Shown piece by piece: positions 1-10,037 of a stretch of DNA of 64,000 bases (within the stretch, counting starts at the first letter, position 1; each line of letters opens with the position of its first letter). The stretch is from positions 60,166,741-60,230,740 of the forward strand of contig NC_083577.1 in the NCBI RefSeq assembly GCF_027579695.1. Direction: 5' to 3'. The notes beneath the pieces are model-generated. The model ran no database searches. It saw nothing but the letters and a program-made list of their open reading frames with translations, and was not told the DNA's origin. Source of the DNA: Neoarius graeffei (taxonomy: Eukaryota > Chordata > Actinopteri > Siluriformes > Ariidae). The translations under genes were made by a program, and so were the position numbers.

Positions 1-372
1 TCATCTCATCATCTGTAGCCGCTTTATCCTGTTCTACAGGGTCGCAGGCAAGCTGGAGCCTATCCTAGCTGACTACGGGCGAAAGGTGGGGTACACCCTG
101 GACAAGTCGCCAGGTCATCACAGGGCTGACACATAGACACAGACAACCATTCACACTCTCATTCACACCTACGGTCAATTTAGAGTCACCAGTTAACCTA
201 ACCTGCATGTCTTTGGACTGTGGGGGAAACCGGAGCACCTGGAGGAAACCCATGCGGACACGGGGAGAACATGCAAACTCCACACAGAAAGGCCCTCGCC
301 AGCCACGGGGCTCAAACCCGGACCTTCTTGCTGTGAGGCGACAGCGCTAACCACTACACCACCGTGCCGCCC
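1..372 (-). repeat. tRNA-derived SINE, near full length (family S)
   Basis: Reverse-strand copy of a SINE seen at least seven times here. Read on the minus strand it starts at 372 with GGCGGCACGGTGGTGTAGTG, has a pol III A box (TAGTGGTTAGC), a B box close to GGTTTGAGCCC, a conserved middle part, and a 3' end that fades into ATGAGATGA repeats at position 1. The tRNA-like head identifies it as a SINE; it may be a V-SINE/HE1 relative but I cannot confirm the family name. It abuts an (ATT)n run at 373-397. Confidence 0.85.
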
Positions 373-397
373 ATTATTATTATTATTATTATTATTC

Positions 398-440
398 CCT
401 GTTTGCTCTCAAATGCATTAAGAAGGCAAGAAATTGCACA
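398..440. repeat. Fragment of Tc1-derived MITE (family T), left piece
   Basis: A stretch beginning TTTGCTCTCAAATGCATTAA matches the interior of the complete family T MITE at 50543-51000. The other piece of the same copy lies at 1135-1305, so the copy appears split by the material at 441-1134. Confidence 0.55.
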
Positions 441-1134
441 TGAAATTCCACGAAACCTAATCCCGCGATAACTACTTCCGTAATTTGTCCAGACCAACCA
501 CAAACTTGTACGTCATCCTTCAAACGGTCCAGCCAATCACATAGTGTGACGTCACCAGCAGGCGCCGGAGCCCGAGCTGATCTGTAGATCTGATTCCTAC
601 ACCGAATCGACTGATGATCATCTGTCAGCTGTGCTTCACATCTCCACCTCAGACATTCAGCCTGACTCTGATGCACTCGTTAAAGACCACAGACTAGATT
701 TCTCTCACTGAACAAATAAAAAACTGAAAAACACCAAATGACTACAATTTAGTTAGACTACAAATGTGGGCATCATTATTATAATATGATGTATCTTGCT
801 TGATATTTGGAGTAGAAAGACAATACTGTGATGTCTTTATTGTGTTTTGGGGTGAATGTGACTGAAAAAAATGGTATAAACGTTCACATTTTGTTAACCA
901 TTGTTTTGGGAAATTTGATTGAATAAATGACATTTTTTGTAAGGCAACCTCGTTTCTTCCATACTCTTACCAGTCTTAGCAGCTTGTAAAAACAATGTTA
1001 TTTATTGCTTTATATAAAGAAATACAATTAATATTATGCAGAATTTAGTTCAGCCTTTTGGTCCGGCCCTCCACAAAATTTTCTGTTTCTCATGTGGCCC
1101 CATGGAAAAAATAATTGCCCACCCCTGATCTAAA
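441..1134. repeat. Probable hAT-type remnant within a MITE
   Basis: The right end (about 1055-1128), read on the minus strand, starts CAGGGGTGGGCAATTATTTT, a terminal sequence typical of hAT/Charlie-like elements. No matching left terminus was found, so the copy is truncated or the left boundary is wrong. The rest of the stretch, including a GC-richer segment at 460-620, shows no recognisable coding sequence. Confidence 0.45.
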
Positions 1135-1305
1135 ATATGAAACATGTGAACACTTTTTAAACCAAGTCTATGCGTGTTCCATATGTTGTTTCGTAGTTTT
1201 GATGTCTTCAGTATTATTGTACAATGCAGGAAATAGTCAAAATACAGAAAAATGCATGAATGAGTAGGCGTGTCCAAACTTTTGATGGTACTGTACTTAC
1301 AAGAA
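1135..1305. repeat. Fragment of Tc1-derived MITE (family T), right end
   Basis: The segment ends in GTCCAAACTTTTGATGGTAC followed by TGTA, the right terminal repeat of the MITE that is complete at 50543-51000. The interior (CATATGTTGTTTCGTAGTTT) also matches that copy. Confidence 0.7.
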
Positions 1306-1696
1306 CAGCTCTGCCAACCTTCCATTTTTAACATAACACATACCAAAGGTTCTCCCATCATTCAAAAAATGCACTAAATGAACCATTTGAAATATAAATA
1401 ACTGACAGGGTTTTATTTCATCGTTCATTCATTCATTCATGATGTGAACGGGCATCCCTGGAAGCCCCACCTTCCTCCCATCATCTAAAAAAATAAGTCC
1501 CCCCCCCCCCCCTTTTTTTTTTTTAAAACTGGTGCTCTCCTCTTGACCTTCCCACCTGAAAGATACGGAGGCATCACTTTCTGTCTATGTAAATGGAGAG
1601 ATTTTGAGTTTATTGATCTGAAATAAAATGTTTGCTTGTTTGATTAATTTTTTTTTAAATGTATTTTTAAAAAAATCATCTCTCAGAGCGAGCTCA
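1306..1696. other. No gene seen; homopolymer-rich spacer
   Basis: A short ATTC/CATT run near 1424-1440, a poly-C/poly-T run at 1500-1525 and otherwise unremarkable A+T-rich sequence. No splice-bounded coding segment recognised. Confidence 0.6.
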
Positions 1697-1750
1697 AGAA
1701 AAAAAATTAAGAGACCACTGCAAAATTCAGTTTCTCTGGTTTTATTTATA

Positions 1751-1752
<2 letters not shown>

Positions 1753-1816
<64 letters not shown>
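1753..1816. repeat. (AT)n microsatellite plus poly-T
   Basis: About 30 uninterrupted TA units followed by a T run, inside the decayed Tc1 element. Dinucleotide ORFs on both strands here are artefacts of the repeat. Confidence 0.95.
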
Positions 1817-1830
<14 letters not shown>

Positions 1831-2879
1831 CCCATAAACCACCACCAAGATTTCCCCCAAATTCCACAAAAAAATTATCGTCACTTGGAGCCATAACAGG
1901 GTCTTGATCTTGTGGTCCTCCATCCATACCTTGATTGGCTTGGCCGTGTGGCATGGAGCATTGTCCTGCTGGAAACCCTCAATCTTCAGAGTTGGAGAGC
2001 ATTGTCTGAGCAGAAAGAAGCAAGTTTTTTTTTTTTTTCCATGATAACCTTGTACATGGCTTGATTCATGTGTCCTTCACAAACAAACAATCTGCCCCAT
2101 TCCAGCCTTGCTGACACCCCCCCCCCCCCCCCCCCAGATCATCACCAATCCTCCACCAAATTTCACAATGGGTGTGAGACACTATGGCTTGTAGGCCTCT
2201 CCAGGTCTCGGTCTAACTATTAGATGACCAGGTGATGGGAGAAGCTGAAAATTGGACTTATCAGAGATGATGACCTTACTCCAGTCCTCTACGATCCAAC
2301 CCTTATGATCTTTAGCAAGCCTCAGCCTGACTCTTCTTTGCTTCTAATTGATGGATTTTTTTCCCTCTTCTCCTTCCCCCTTCTTCCTAGCTTTGCATGA
2401 CTTCAACCCTGCCTGGAGGAGCCTGTTTCGAACCATCCTTGCTGTGCACTTAACCCCAGCTGGCATTTGCCATTCTATTTTTTATTTTTTTTTAGGTCCC
2501 TTGATGTTGTTATACAGTTAAGTGACATTTGAAAGAGTTAACGATCATCCTGGTCAGTGAATAGTCGTTTTTTCCCTCTGCCACTCTAACTTTGTCGTCC
2601 CCAATGTCTGCTGCTTGAATTGTTCTTATGAACTGCTCTCTTTGAAATTTTGAAGAGGGAAGCAACCTGACGCTCACTGTAGCCCTCTGCCAGTAAAGCT
2701 GGAATTGAACTCTTTTTCTCCCTCAAAACATTTTTTTTTTCTTTAAGTCTGGTCATGATGAATATTTTTGTGTTCCAATTAAATTTAAGGTACTGCTAGC
2801 ACTGTTTTTGCCATCTAAACTGGTCTGATTGCAAGAGGATAGTGATGATCACTGTAGTGGTTTTACTTTTCCTCGTTAA

Positions 2880-3584
2880 AGCTAGACAGCCTTTCAGTTT
2901 CATAAAATTGGTGAAATTTAGTTCCCTCTGTAATTTGGTCATTGTGATGTTTATTTCTGTGATATCTCTCAAAATATCTGGCCATTCTGGGGGGCGTCGT
3001 GGCTCAGGTGGTTAAGGCGCCATACCATGAATGCAGGCGACCCGGGTTCGATTCCGGCCCGAGGTCATTTCCCGATCCCTTCCCGTCTCTCTCTCCCGCT
3101 CATTTCCTGTCTCTACACTGTCCTATCCAATAAAGGTGCAAAAAGCCCAAAAAAATATCTTAAAAAAAAAAAATCTGGCCATTCTGTGACCTGGGAAGTT
3201 ATTTAATTTGAGGGCATTCCCGAGTTACATCATTCTGTCGCTAAATGAACAGCTGATCACCCCGAGGTGCTCGCTGACCGCCAATTATTTATTAGCTTGG
3301 TTCCTTTCTTTTCTTCTCACTTTGTTACTGTCGTCGGTCTTTCATGTTTCATTCGCACACTTGCATCCTCCATTTTTCTCTCCTGTTTCAAATTTGTATC
3401 CCACAATGCTTTGCGTGAACGGGGAAGGCCCACCACGTGATTCATTGATATTTGGAAGTCTGTGATTCGAATTCAGTAGCTTTCGGTCCACTAAACAAAA
3501 ATAATTGGGTGTCAGAGATTATTTATTTATTTATTTATTCATTTTTACTACCTACATTTGAAAACTCTGAAAGGCAGCCTACCT
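2880..3584. mobile_element. TTAA-flanked MITE (family K1), copy 1
   Basis: Flanked by TTAA (2876-2879) and a mutated TTAA, TGAA (3585-3588). The left end AGCTAGACAGCCTTTCAG pairs with the right end CTGAAAGGCAGCCTACCT as an 18-bp terminal inverted repeat with few mismatches. A second copy at 34520-35287 has both TTAAs intact. It is inserted in the Tc1 element at 1697-3757 and is itself split by a SINE. TTAA targets are used by piggyBac and Kolobok elements; no transposase is encoded here. Confidence 0.75.
2990..3172 (+). repeat. tRNA-derived SINE (second family) with 14-bp TSD
   Basis: The head GTGGCTCAGGTGGTTAAGGC and the B box GGGTTCGATTCC give a tRNA-like 5' part. The body carries CCTATCCAATAAAGGTGCAA and ends in an A-rich tail. 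Perfect direct repeats ATCTGGCCATTCTG at 2976-2989 and 3173-3186 are the target-site duplication, so this is a fairly young L1/L2-style insertion into the K1 MITE. Confidence 0.9.
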
Positions 3585-3794
3585 TGAAGTAAGATTTGGT
3601 TCAGATGATCACCTGATCAGTACCTCATTAAGTAAAAGTGAGGTGTGCTTGTGTTTGGAATTCCAGTACAGACACTGGAATGAAATGGCTGCCATATGTG
3701 GAGATGCTGATTTAAATTTTAAAAAAAAACTGAAGTGGTCTCTTAATTTTTTTTTCTATATATCTCACCCACTTGACCACCATTAAAGAATATA

Positions 3795-5412
3795 CAGTGG
3801 CATGCAAAAGTTTGGGCACCCTTACTGAAAATGTCTGTTACTGTGAATAGTTAAGTGAGCAGAAGATGAACTGATCACCAAAAGGCATAAAGGTAAAGAC
3901 GACACATTTCTTTTCAGTGTTTTCTGCAAGATTTGTGTATTATTTTTGTTTTGTACAATTGGAGAGTGAAAAAATAAAAGGAGCACCATGCGAAATTTTG
4001 GGCACTCCAATACATTTGAGTTCTCAGGTAACTTTTACCAAGGTTCCAGACCTTAATTAGCTTATTGATCTGTGGCTTGTTCAAATTCTTCGTTAGGAAA
4101 GGTCAGATGATGCAGATTTCAAAGCTGTATAAATTCTCTGACTCCTCAAACTTATCCCTAAAATCAACAGCCATGGGCTCCTCTAAGCAACTGCCTCACA
4201 TTCTGAAAAATAAAATAATTGACGCTCACAAAGCAGGAGAAGGCTACAAGAATGTAGCAAAGTGTTTTCGGATAGCTGTTTCCTCAGATTGTAATGTTAT
4301 TAAGAAATGGCAGTTAACAGAAACAGTGGAGATCAAGGTGAGGTCTGGAAGATGAAGAAAACTTTCTGAAAGAACAGCTTGTTGGATTGCTAGAGAGGCA
4401 AATAAAAAGCTCTGTTTGACTGCAAAAGACCTTCAGAAAGATTTAGCAGACCCTGGAGTGGTGGTGCACTGTTCTACCATGCAGCGACACCTGAACAAAT
4501 CTGACCTTGATGGGAGAGTCATCAGAAGAAAACCTTTCCTGCGTCCTAGCCACAAAATTCAGCATCTGAAGTTTACAAATGAACATCTAAATAAGCCTGA
4601 TGCATTTTGGAAACAAGTCCTGTGGACTGATAAAATCAAAATAGAGCTTTTTGGCCACAATGTGCAAAGGTATGTTTGGAGAAAAAAGGGTGCCAAATTC
4701 CAGGAAAAGAACACCTCTCCAACTCTGAAGCATGGGTGTGGATCGATCATGCTTTGGGGTTGTGTTGCAGCCAGTGGCACAGGGCACATTTCATTGGTCG
4801 AGGGAAGCATGGATTCGAATAAATACCAGCAAATTCTGGAAGCAAACATCACACCATCTGTAAAAAAAAAAAAAAGTTGAAGTTAAAAAGAGGATGGGTC
4901 CTACAATAAGACGATGACCCAAAACACACCTTAAAATCTACAATGGAATACCTCGAGGCACAAGCTGAAGGTTTTGCCCTGGCCCTCACAGTCCCCTGAC
5001 CTAAACATCATTGAAAATCTGTGGATAGATCTCAAAAGAGCAGTGCATGCAAGACAGCCCAAGAAACTTGTAGAACTGGAAGCCTTTTGCAAGGACGAGT
5101 GTGTGAAAATCCCCCAGGTAAGAACTGAAAGATTATTAGCTGGCTACAAAAAGTGTTTACAAGCTGTGATACTTGCCAAAGGGGGTGTTACTAGGTACTA
5201 ACCATGCAGGGTGCCCAAACTTTTGCTTCGGGCCCTTTTCCTTTTTTGTCATTTTGAAAATATAAAAGATGAAAATAAATTGTTTTTGCTTAAAATATAA
5301 AGGGAATGAGTCCTCTTTATGCCTTTTGGAGATCATTTCATCTTCAACTTGCTTAACTGTTCACAGTGACAGCAATTTTGACTAGGGGTGCCCAAACTTT
5401 TGCCTACCACTG
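3795..5412 (+). mobile_element. Tc1-like transposon, complete ends
   Basis: CAGTGGCATGCAAAAGTTTG at 3795 pairs with the complement at the right end, CAGTGG...GCAAAAGTTTG, finishing at 5412. TA dinucleotides flank both sides (3793-3794, 5413-5414), the expected Tc1/mariner target duplication. Subterminal repeats (ATGAACTGATCACCAAAAGG near 3866 and its complement near 5330) extend the inverted repeats. It lies in the ubr3 intron upstream of the 5715 exon. Confidence 0.9.
4173..5201 (+). pseudogene. Tc1 transposase, inactivated
   Basis: The reading starts MGSSKQLPHILKNKI with a helix-turn-helix DNA-binding half that stops at 4354. A second segment (4416-4880) has the WTDKIKIELFG block around the first catalytic Asp and the [10 protein letters not shown] motif. 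The second-Asp block near 4910 is out of frame behind an A run at 4862-4874. A third segment (4974-5201) carries the SPDLNIIENLW block with the final acidic residue. At least one stop and one frameshift separate them, so no active protein is expected. Family length is about 340 residues; nearly all of it is represented. Confidence 0.85.
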
Positions 5413-5414
5413 TA

Positions 5415-5714
5415 TTTAGCATCATTCGGTGGGTTGGTTTGTCTGTTTGTTTTTAAATAGGGAAACTTCTGAAAATTTCAGCTAAAAATGGTCATAAACC
5501 CAAGAAAAAGTATTCATGTAAACTTAATAGATTAATATCCACTAACTAACTAAGGTGTGTGTGTGTGTGTGTGTGTGTGTATGGTAGGATTAAAGTAAAA
5601 CATGTATACCCTACGGAATACTTAATTGCATCACAGTAAATGTACACTGTTTGTTAATATTATGACTGTGTGTAGTCATGTCTCTTCACTGTCATGTGTT
5701 TGTCCTGTGTGTAG
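5415..5714. other. ubr3 intron, with (TG)n microsatellite
   Basis: Intron sequence running to the acceptor AG at 5713-5714. A (TG)n run of about 14 units lies at 5553-5580. The intron begins upstream of the window. Confidence 0.7.
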
Positions 5715-5815
5715 ATATGAGGATGAAGAGCATCCCGAGGTTCCAATGCTGTTCAGAGATGTCCCCTCCCTACTCATTATCTTTGTGCTCACTATGCCTC
5801 AGCCACTACGCAAAG
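5715..5815 (+). CDS. ubr3: ubr3 coding exon (first in window)
   Basis: A 101-nt exon between acceptor TGTGTAG and donor G|GTACC. It encodes YEDEEHPEVPMLFRDVPSLL and continues through IIFVLTMPQPLRK. The first base completes a codon begun in an upstream exon outside the window; the last base (G) starts a glutamate codon completed by the next exon at 23025, giving LRK-E-HF. I recognise this as UBR3, a RING-type E3 ubiquitin ligase of the UBR family. This hydrophobic segment belongs to its C-terminal third, downstream of the UBR box and RING finger. The following intron is 17.2 kb, mostly transposons. Confidence 0.88.
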
Positions 5816-6536
5816 GTACCATGCGCTCGTTTACTTTTCTGTTGAAAAGACAGTCCAAAGCTCGTAGGTGTTATAAAGGCAGTTAAAGCGGCCATGGTAA
5901 CGGTAATAACAGATTTCAGGTGATGCTTGCATATCTGTTGGGTCTGACATCACCATTACAGTATGACTGATTACATTGCAATAGGCATGTGACAATATAT
6001 TGTGCAACTAAGAAATCGTGACACAAATTTGAGTATTTAAGCCTGTGAAATAAAATCAAATCTAAATTAAACTTTTTAAATGAAATAATAGAATAATCCT
6101 GATCAGGCGCCCTACAGCAGCTCGCTTTTCCTAGCTGTTGTTGTATTTAGACAGCAGAGAGCATGATTGCATACAATAGCAGGAATACACATGACCTGAA
6201 CTCTGGACAGAAGTAACGCAGCTCTAATGCCACGAAAATCACGAAAACCAGATCTAAAATGGGAAAAACGCTGCTGTGCATTTAACTGTACAGATATATT
6301 TAACAAAAATATATAGCCTGCTGTAAGCTAAAGAAAAGAGAAGAAAAGGAGGTAGTTTTCATTTTTAATAAAAGGATTTTTTATTTTTTAAAAATGTATT
6401 TATTTTTTGGTTAGCTCTTATTTTACTCCATCTTTTACAAATTTGGGTAATTAACTAATGCTCGTTATTAAGAAAATGAGTATGGGGTGTTTATTATTAT
6501 TATTATTATTTTTTTTTTTTTTTTTGACAAATGCAT
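5816..6536. other. ubr3 intron, no recognised element
   Basis: A+T-rich sequence with a (TTA)n/T run at 6493-6525. Short ORFs here have no recognisable homology. Confidence 0.6.
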
Positions 6537-7050
6537 TCACCGGCCACTTTATTAAGAATGCCCCCACACCTGCTGTTTGATGCAGTTCTCTAATCAGCCA
6601 ATCCCTTGACAGCAGCACAATGTATAAAATCATGCAGATACAAATAAGACCACCTGTTAGTCTTCACTTCAAACATCAGAATGGGAAAAATTGTGATCTC
6701 TGTGACTTTCACTGTGGCATGGGTGTTGCTACCAGATGGACTGGTTTGAGTTTTTCACACAAGTCTCTAGAGTTTACACAGAATGGTGTGAAAAAACAAA
6801 ACATTGAGTGAGTGACAGTTCTACAGGTGAAAACCCCTTGTTGATAAGAGAGGTCAGAGGATAGTGGACAGATTGGTTCGAGCTTTTTTTTTTTGCCAGG
6901 AAGGACATAGTAACTCGTAGCAGCTCTTCTGCACACCATGGTTTTAAAAAGCATCTCAGCATGCAACAGCAGAAGACCACATTGGGTTCCACTCCTGCCA
7001 GCCAAGAACAGGAATCTTTGATTAAAGTTCCTATTAAAGTGGCCGGTGAA
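6537..7050. mobile_element. Internally deleted Tc1-like element
   Basis: The ends TTCACCGGCCACTTTATTA (6537-6555) and TATTAAAGTGGCCGGTGAA (7032-7050) are perfect inverted repeats. Between them are decayed pieces of the 5' half of a transposase gene, including the ATGGGAAAAATTGTGATCTC start region near 6681, but the whole catalytic part is missing. Related pieces occur at 42661-44640. Confidence 0.8.
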
Positions 7051-7930
7051 CGTATTTAAGTTGATAAAGAATAGAATGATAGATGTTGGTTGCTTTTTTG
7101 GGGGGGGGGTTGAAATTTTTTTTTTTCAAAATTATTGTGGGGAAATTGAACTTAATGCTGTGAATTGAGTGAATCGTTACATGCCTGTGTTGCAATGAAG
7201 AATAAGTTATTACAAAGTCAGAATGTTCACTTTAACGTTGCAGAGAGGTTGTAAGAAACAATTTCTACGCTTCTTTCATGCACTTCATATCACTGGCCAG
7301 AGTAATCGTAAGTGTCTGGCAGCCCTGGATCTCTGCCATTTCTCTCAATTATGCCATTCACTTACACGGACTATAGCTTGTAGAAAAATAAAACCTAATT
7401 AAAATAAAAAATTAACCTGGGGTTTAATGTCTTGTCATTATTACTCCCAGTATTGTCTTAAGATGTCAGTGATCGAGATGGGGCTAAGGTACACGCACTC
7501 GGAAGTCAATTACAAGCGAAAAAGACTGACAACCCCCCTCCTTCAGGCATGAAATGCAACACGCTCTTCTTTAAAGGGGAAGGAGGAAAAAAAAAGAAAT
7601 TTAATGTGATTGAAAGCAATTGCCAAGTGAATTTGACTGATTGCTTGTGTCTTTTGGGTCTCCATTCCCCAGGATGTTATAAAAAGAGGGCCATGATTAC
7701 ATCACTGCAACTTTCTGTTCTATGGTGCACATGTTCGTGTTACTGAGAAACCTCAAAGCCCTCTGTCCTGAAGACTTTCTCATGTTGAAAAGCTAAGAGT
7801 TAAAACTTTTTACCTCTGACTGTTACAAAATGTCGACACTGGAGACTCCTTACACAAAATGCTCAATAAGTCTCCTCACAAAAAAAAAAAAAATCATCAC
7901 CATATCGACAACTGCACATCTTTTTAAATC
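7051..7930. other. ubr3 intron, no recognised element
   Basis: A+T-rich sequence with G and T homopolymers near 7100-7130. I see no coding exon or repeat with defined ends. Confidence 0.55.
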
Positions 7931-8618
7931 CGTTTGCATACATGTCAACCTTTGGTCAATCAAACCTGTATAACCAACCTCCAAAATCCGTATTTCCCTT
8001 ATAAAATCCGTATAAGATGCAAATTAAAATAATTTACCAAAAACTTGAATGATAATTAGCAATGATATATCCCAGTTACTTTTTATTCAATATTAATAAC
8101 AATAAACCTTCAGAATGAATGAAAAAGTATTTTTCCAGTCTCACCTGTGAAAGGTAATCCCATGTGATCTCGTTTGGACGGTAAACCTGTTGGTACAGTT
8201 AAACGCAGCACATGAATGAGGCATCTTTATTCTCGGCTACTGTCTAGACGCTATACCAGAGACGGCTGAAGAATCTCCACTTTGCCCCATCCAATATGGC
8301 GGCGAGGATGACGTATGATTCTACGCAGAAGGCGGTGTCTGTTTATATGTCTATGACTTCACGGTTGGCGGGATTCTCGCAATGCGGTGTGCGCATGATC
8401 AAAAGTGGAACGAAGTCTCGCTACCACAAGATAACGCGTGATTTCATAAGACTCTTTACTGGCTGGCTGTGGTGTACAGTACGTTTATCATCGTGGGAAT
8501 TGATTATAGCTCTAAATAAATATTGAAGTTTTTTTAAAGAATCCGTATAACTTTATTTATACACCCGTATACTACGTTTATTGAATCACATCCGTATAAA
8601 ATACGGACATTCCGTATA

Positions 8619-9660
8619 GAGATCTTGCAGTCACGTGACTGGAAAGTACACAACCGCCATCGTGTCGGTCAAAAACACAGCTAAATACTGCTGTACTCGT
8701 GTACAGAATGGATCAATTTCAACCGACGGACTACACGGCTCATTTTTCTAATGAACAGATAACTAGATATATGTCTAAAATAAACGATCTACAGATTTGT
8801 GACCCTTATGGCTTTCCGGACGGAGTTTTCACGACCGGATTTTGAACTGCCAGCGGAATACCCGGACGTGTATGATTACCTCATCAACTTTCCCTCGCTG
8901 TTCAGTGGTGAAGCACTGCGTGCTTATACATCTCTGAACAGTTATCTTTACAGAAATTCAGGATTTGTCAGCGACTCAGATGTGGCATCTTGTAAACAAG
9001 AAAATGATCCTCAGTGGATGGGTAAGTCACTTAAGTATTGAGTATAGCACTGACCAGCCGATTATAGAATAGAATAAGGTAATTCCAAATCATCCGTCTT
9101 GTTTACATGGATCTGGCGTTGGAGAGGTAGAGGCTTGGCAGTGGAGGTTTGAGTAGCTGTTTTCTGAGCTTAGTCAACAGGCCGGCTCTGCCTGTAGCCT
9201 CGCTTTTGCTTCGGCTCCCGGCGCCGCCTCCTTCCCTTTGCTTCCAATAACAATCCACGGAGACCCCACTGGTCTCGCAATCTGGTCCCGTCCGGAATGT
9301 TTTTGTTTTTTTTTTTTCTCGTCCGGAATGTTGTGCATGCGATGGAAATCGCTACAAGCCGTCATTTTCTGCTGGAAACCAATGTCCAATAAGTCCATAC
9401 GGTTGTAGTGGATATTGAAGTCTGGTACAGACGAACAACACGCAAAAATACACACAAAAAACATAAAAAACGTGCACAGGTAGGGAGAGCTTGTAGCCGC
9501 AGCCGTTGTAGTAGAATTGTATATCGTAGGGTTTTCCAGAAGAAAAGGTAGAAGTAAAAGCAGAAGTAGAACCAGAAGTAGAAGGCGGAATATGGCGTTT
9601 GACCGACACGATGGCGTCTGTCACAATCTGGATCGGCTGTGACGTCACATGCAAGATCTC
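8619..9660. mobile_element. TIR element (family Y1) inserted in the H6 MITE
   Basis: Perfect 11-bp terminal inverted repeats GAGATCTTGCA/TGCAAGATCTC. The flanks are TATA (8615-8618) and TATT (9661-9664), consistent with a 4-bp target duplication; deleting the insert restores exactly the sequence of the intact H6 copy at 47245-47952. Subterminal CGCCATCGTGTCGGTCAAA occurs near both ends in inverted order. The left half carries a coding fragment on the + strand (8708-9021). The superfamily is unknown to me. Confidence 0.75.
8708..9021 (+). pseudogene. Exon-like gene fragment within Y1 element
   Basis: From ATG 8708 the frame reads MDQFQPTDYTAHFSNEQITR and continues to a TGA at 8843-8845. A second frame then encodes PDFELPAEYPDVYDYLINFP, SGEALRAYTSLNSYLY and a tail ending at a consensus donor, GATGG|GTAAGT, at 9021/9022. 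A single-base shift near 8825-8845 would join the two. The pattern (short N-terminal segment, then xYxDVYxYLI and LRAYxSLxxY) resembles, from memory, large fish transposon-associated proteins with SWIM zinc-finger and YqaJ-type nuclease regions; this was not searched. A related N-terminal segment occurs in the element at 49316-50382. Confidence 0.5.
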
Positions 9661-9684
9661 TATTGGTTGACATGTATGCGTTTG

Positions 9685-10037
9685 CATGCACTGTCTGACA
9701 TCAAAATCTGAGTAACTGCAACAATAGCACAATGGAATGAGTGCATTAATATAAAGCTGTGGTTTGCCTCACAGCTGGAAAAGCTTCGGTTATATAAATT
9801 CACCTTCTGGTCAGTCAGAATTGAGCATTCAGCAGGACTGTGGTATAATTAAAAACGCACTCGCCTCCAGGTTTCTTCAAGTTAACCATGCTATTTCAGA
9901 TTGTTGTCCATAGTATTACCTGGCATCACTAAAGCTCTTGTGGCTGAATGAACAAATCCCCACAGCCAGTCTCCAAAATCTAGTGGAAAGCCTTCTCGGA
10001 AGAGTGGAGGTTATTATCCACCACCCAAATGAAGTTT
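9685..10037. other. ubr3 intron, no recognised element
   Basis: No coding signal or defined repeat ends seen. It leads into the tandem array that starts at 10038. Confidence 0.5.

Larger units (their letters stand above)
1697..3757 (-). mobile_element. Decayed Tc1-like transposon with nested insertions
   Basis: Inverted ends AGAAAAAAAATTAAGAGACC (1697) and its complement ending at 3757 bound the element. On the minus strand around 1900-1990 the translated fragment reads QQDNAPCHTA, the second-aspartate block of Tc1 transposases, in frames broken by stops and indels. An (AT)n run has expanded at 1753-1816. A TTAA-flanked MITE (2880-3584), itself carrying a SINE, sits inside. The transposase is dead. 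Confidence 0.75.
7937..9678. mobile_element. hAT-like MITE (family H6), copy 1, split by another element
   Basis: The terminal inverted repeats CATACATGTCAACC (7937) and GGTTGACATGTATG (ending 9678) are flanked by the 6-bp direct repeat CGTTTG (7931-7936 and 9679-9684). The interior repeats CCGTAT motifs at both ends. A second copy at 47245-47952 is uninterrupted and has its own 6-bp duplication. Copy 1 is broken at CCGTATA|GGTTGAC by the 1,042-bp insertion at 8619-9660. No transposase is encoded, but 62441-64000 looks like a coding relative. Confidence 0.8.

Noticed and set aside
392..676. 94-codon minus-strand frame
   Set aside because: It crosses the boundary between a MITE fragment and hAT-like debris and has no recognisable product.
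1585..1923. Open frames on both strands through the (AT)n tract
   Set aside because: The IYIYIY repeats are translation of a dinucleotide microsatellite inside a dead Tc1 element.
2990..3172. Functional tRNA gene
   Set aside because: Only the A/B box half resembles a tRNA; the body, A tail and 14-bp duplication show it is a SINE.
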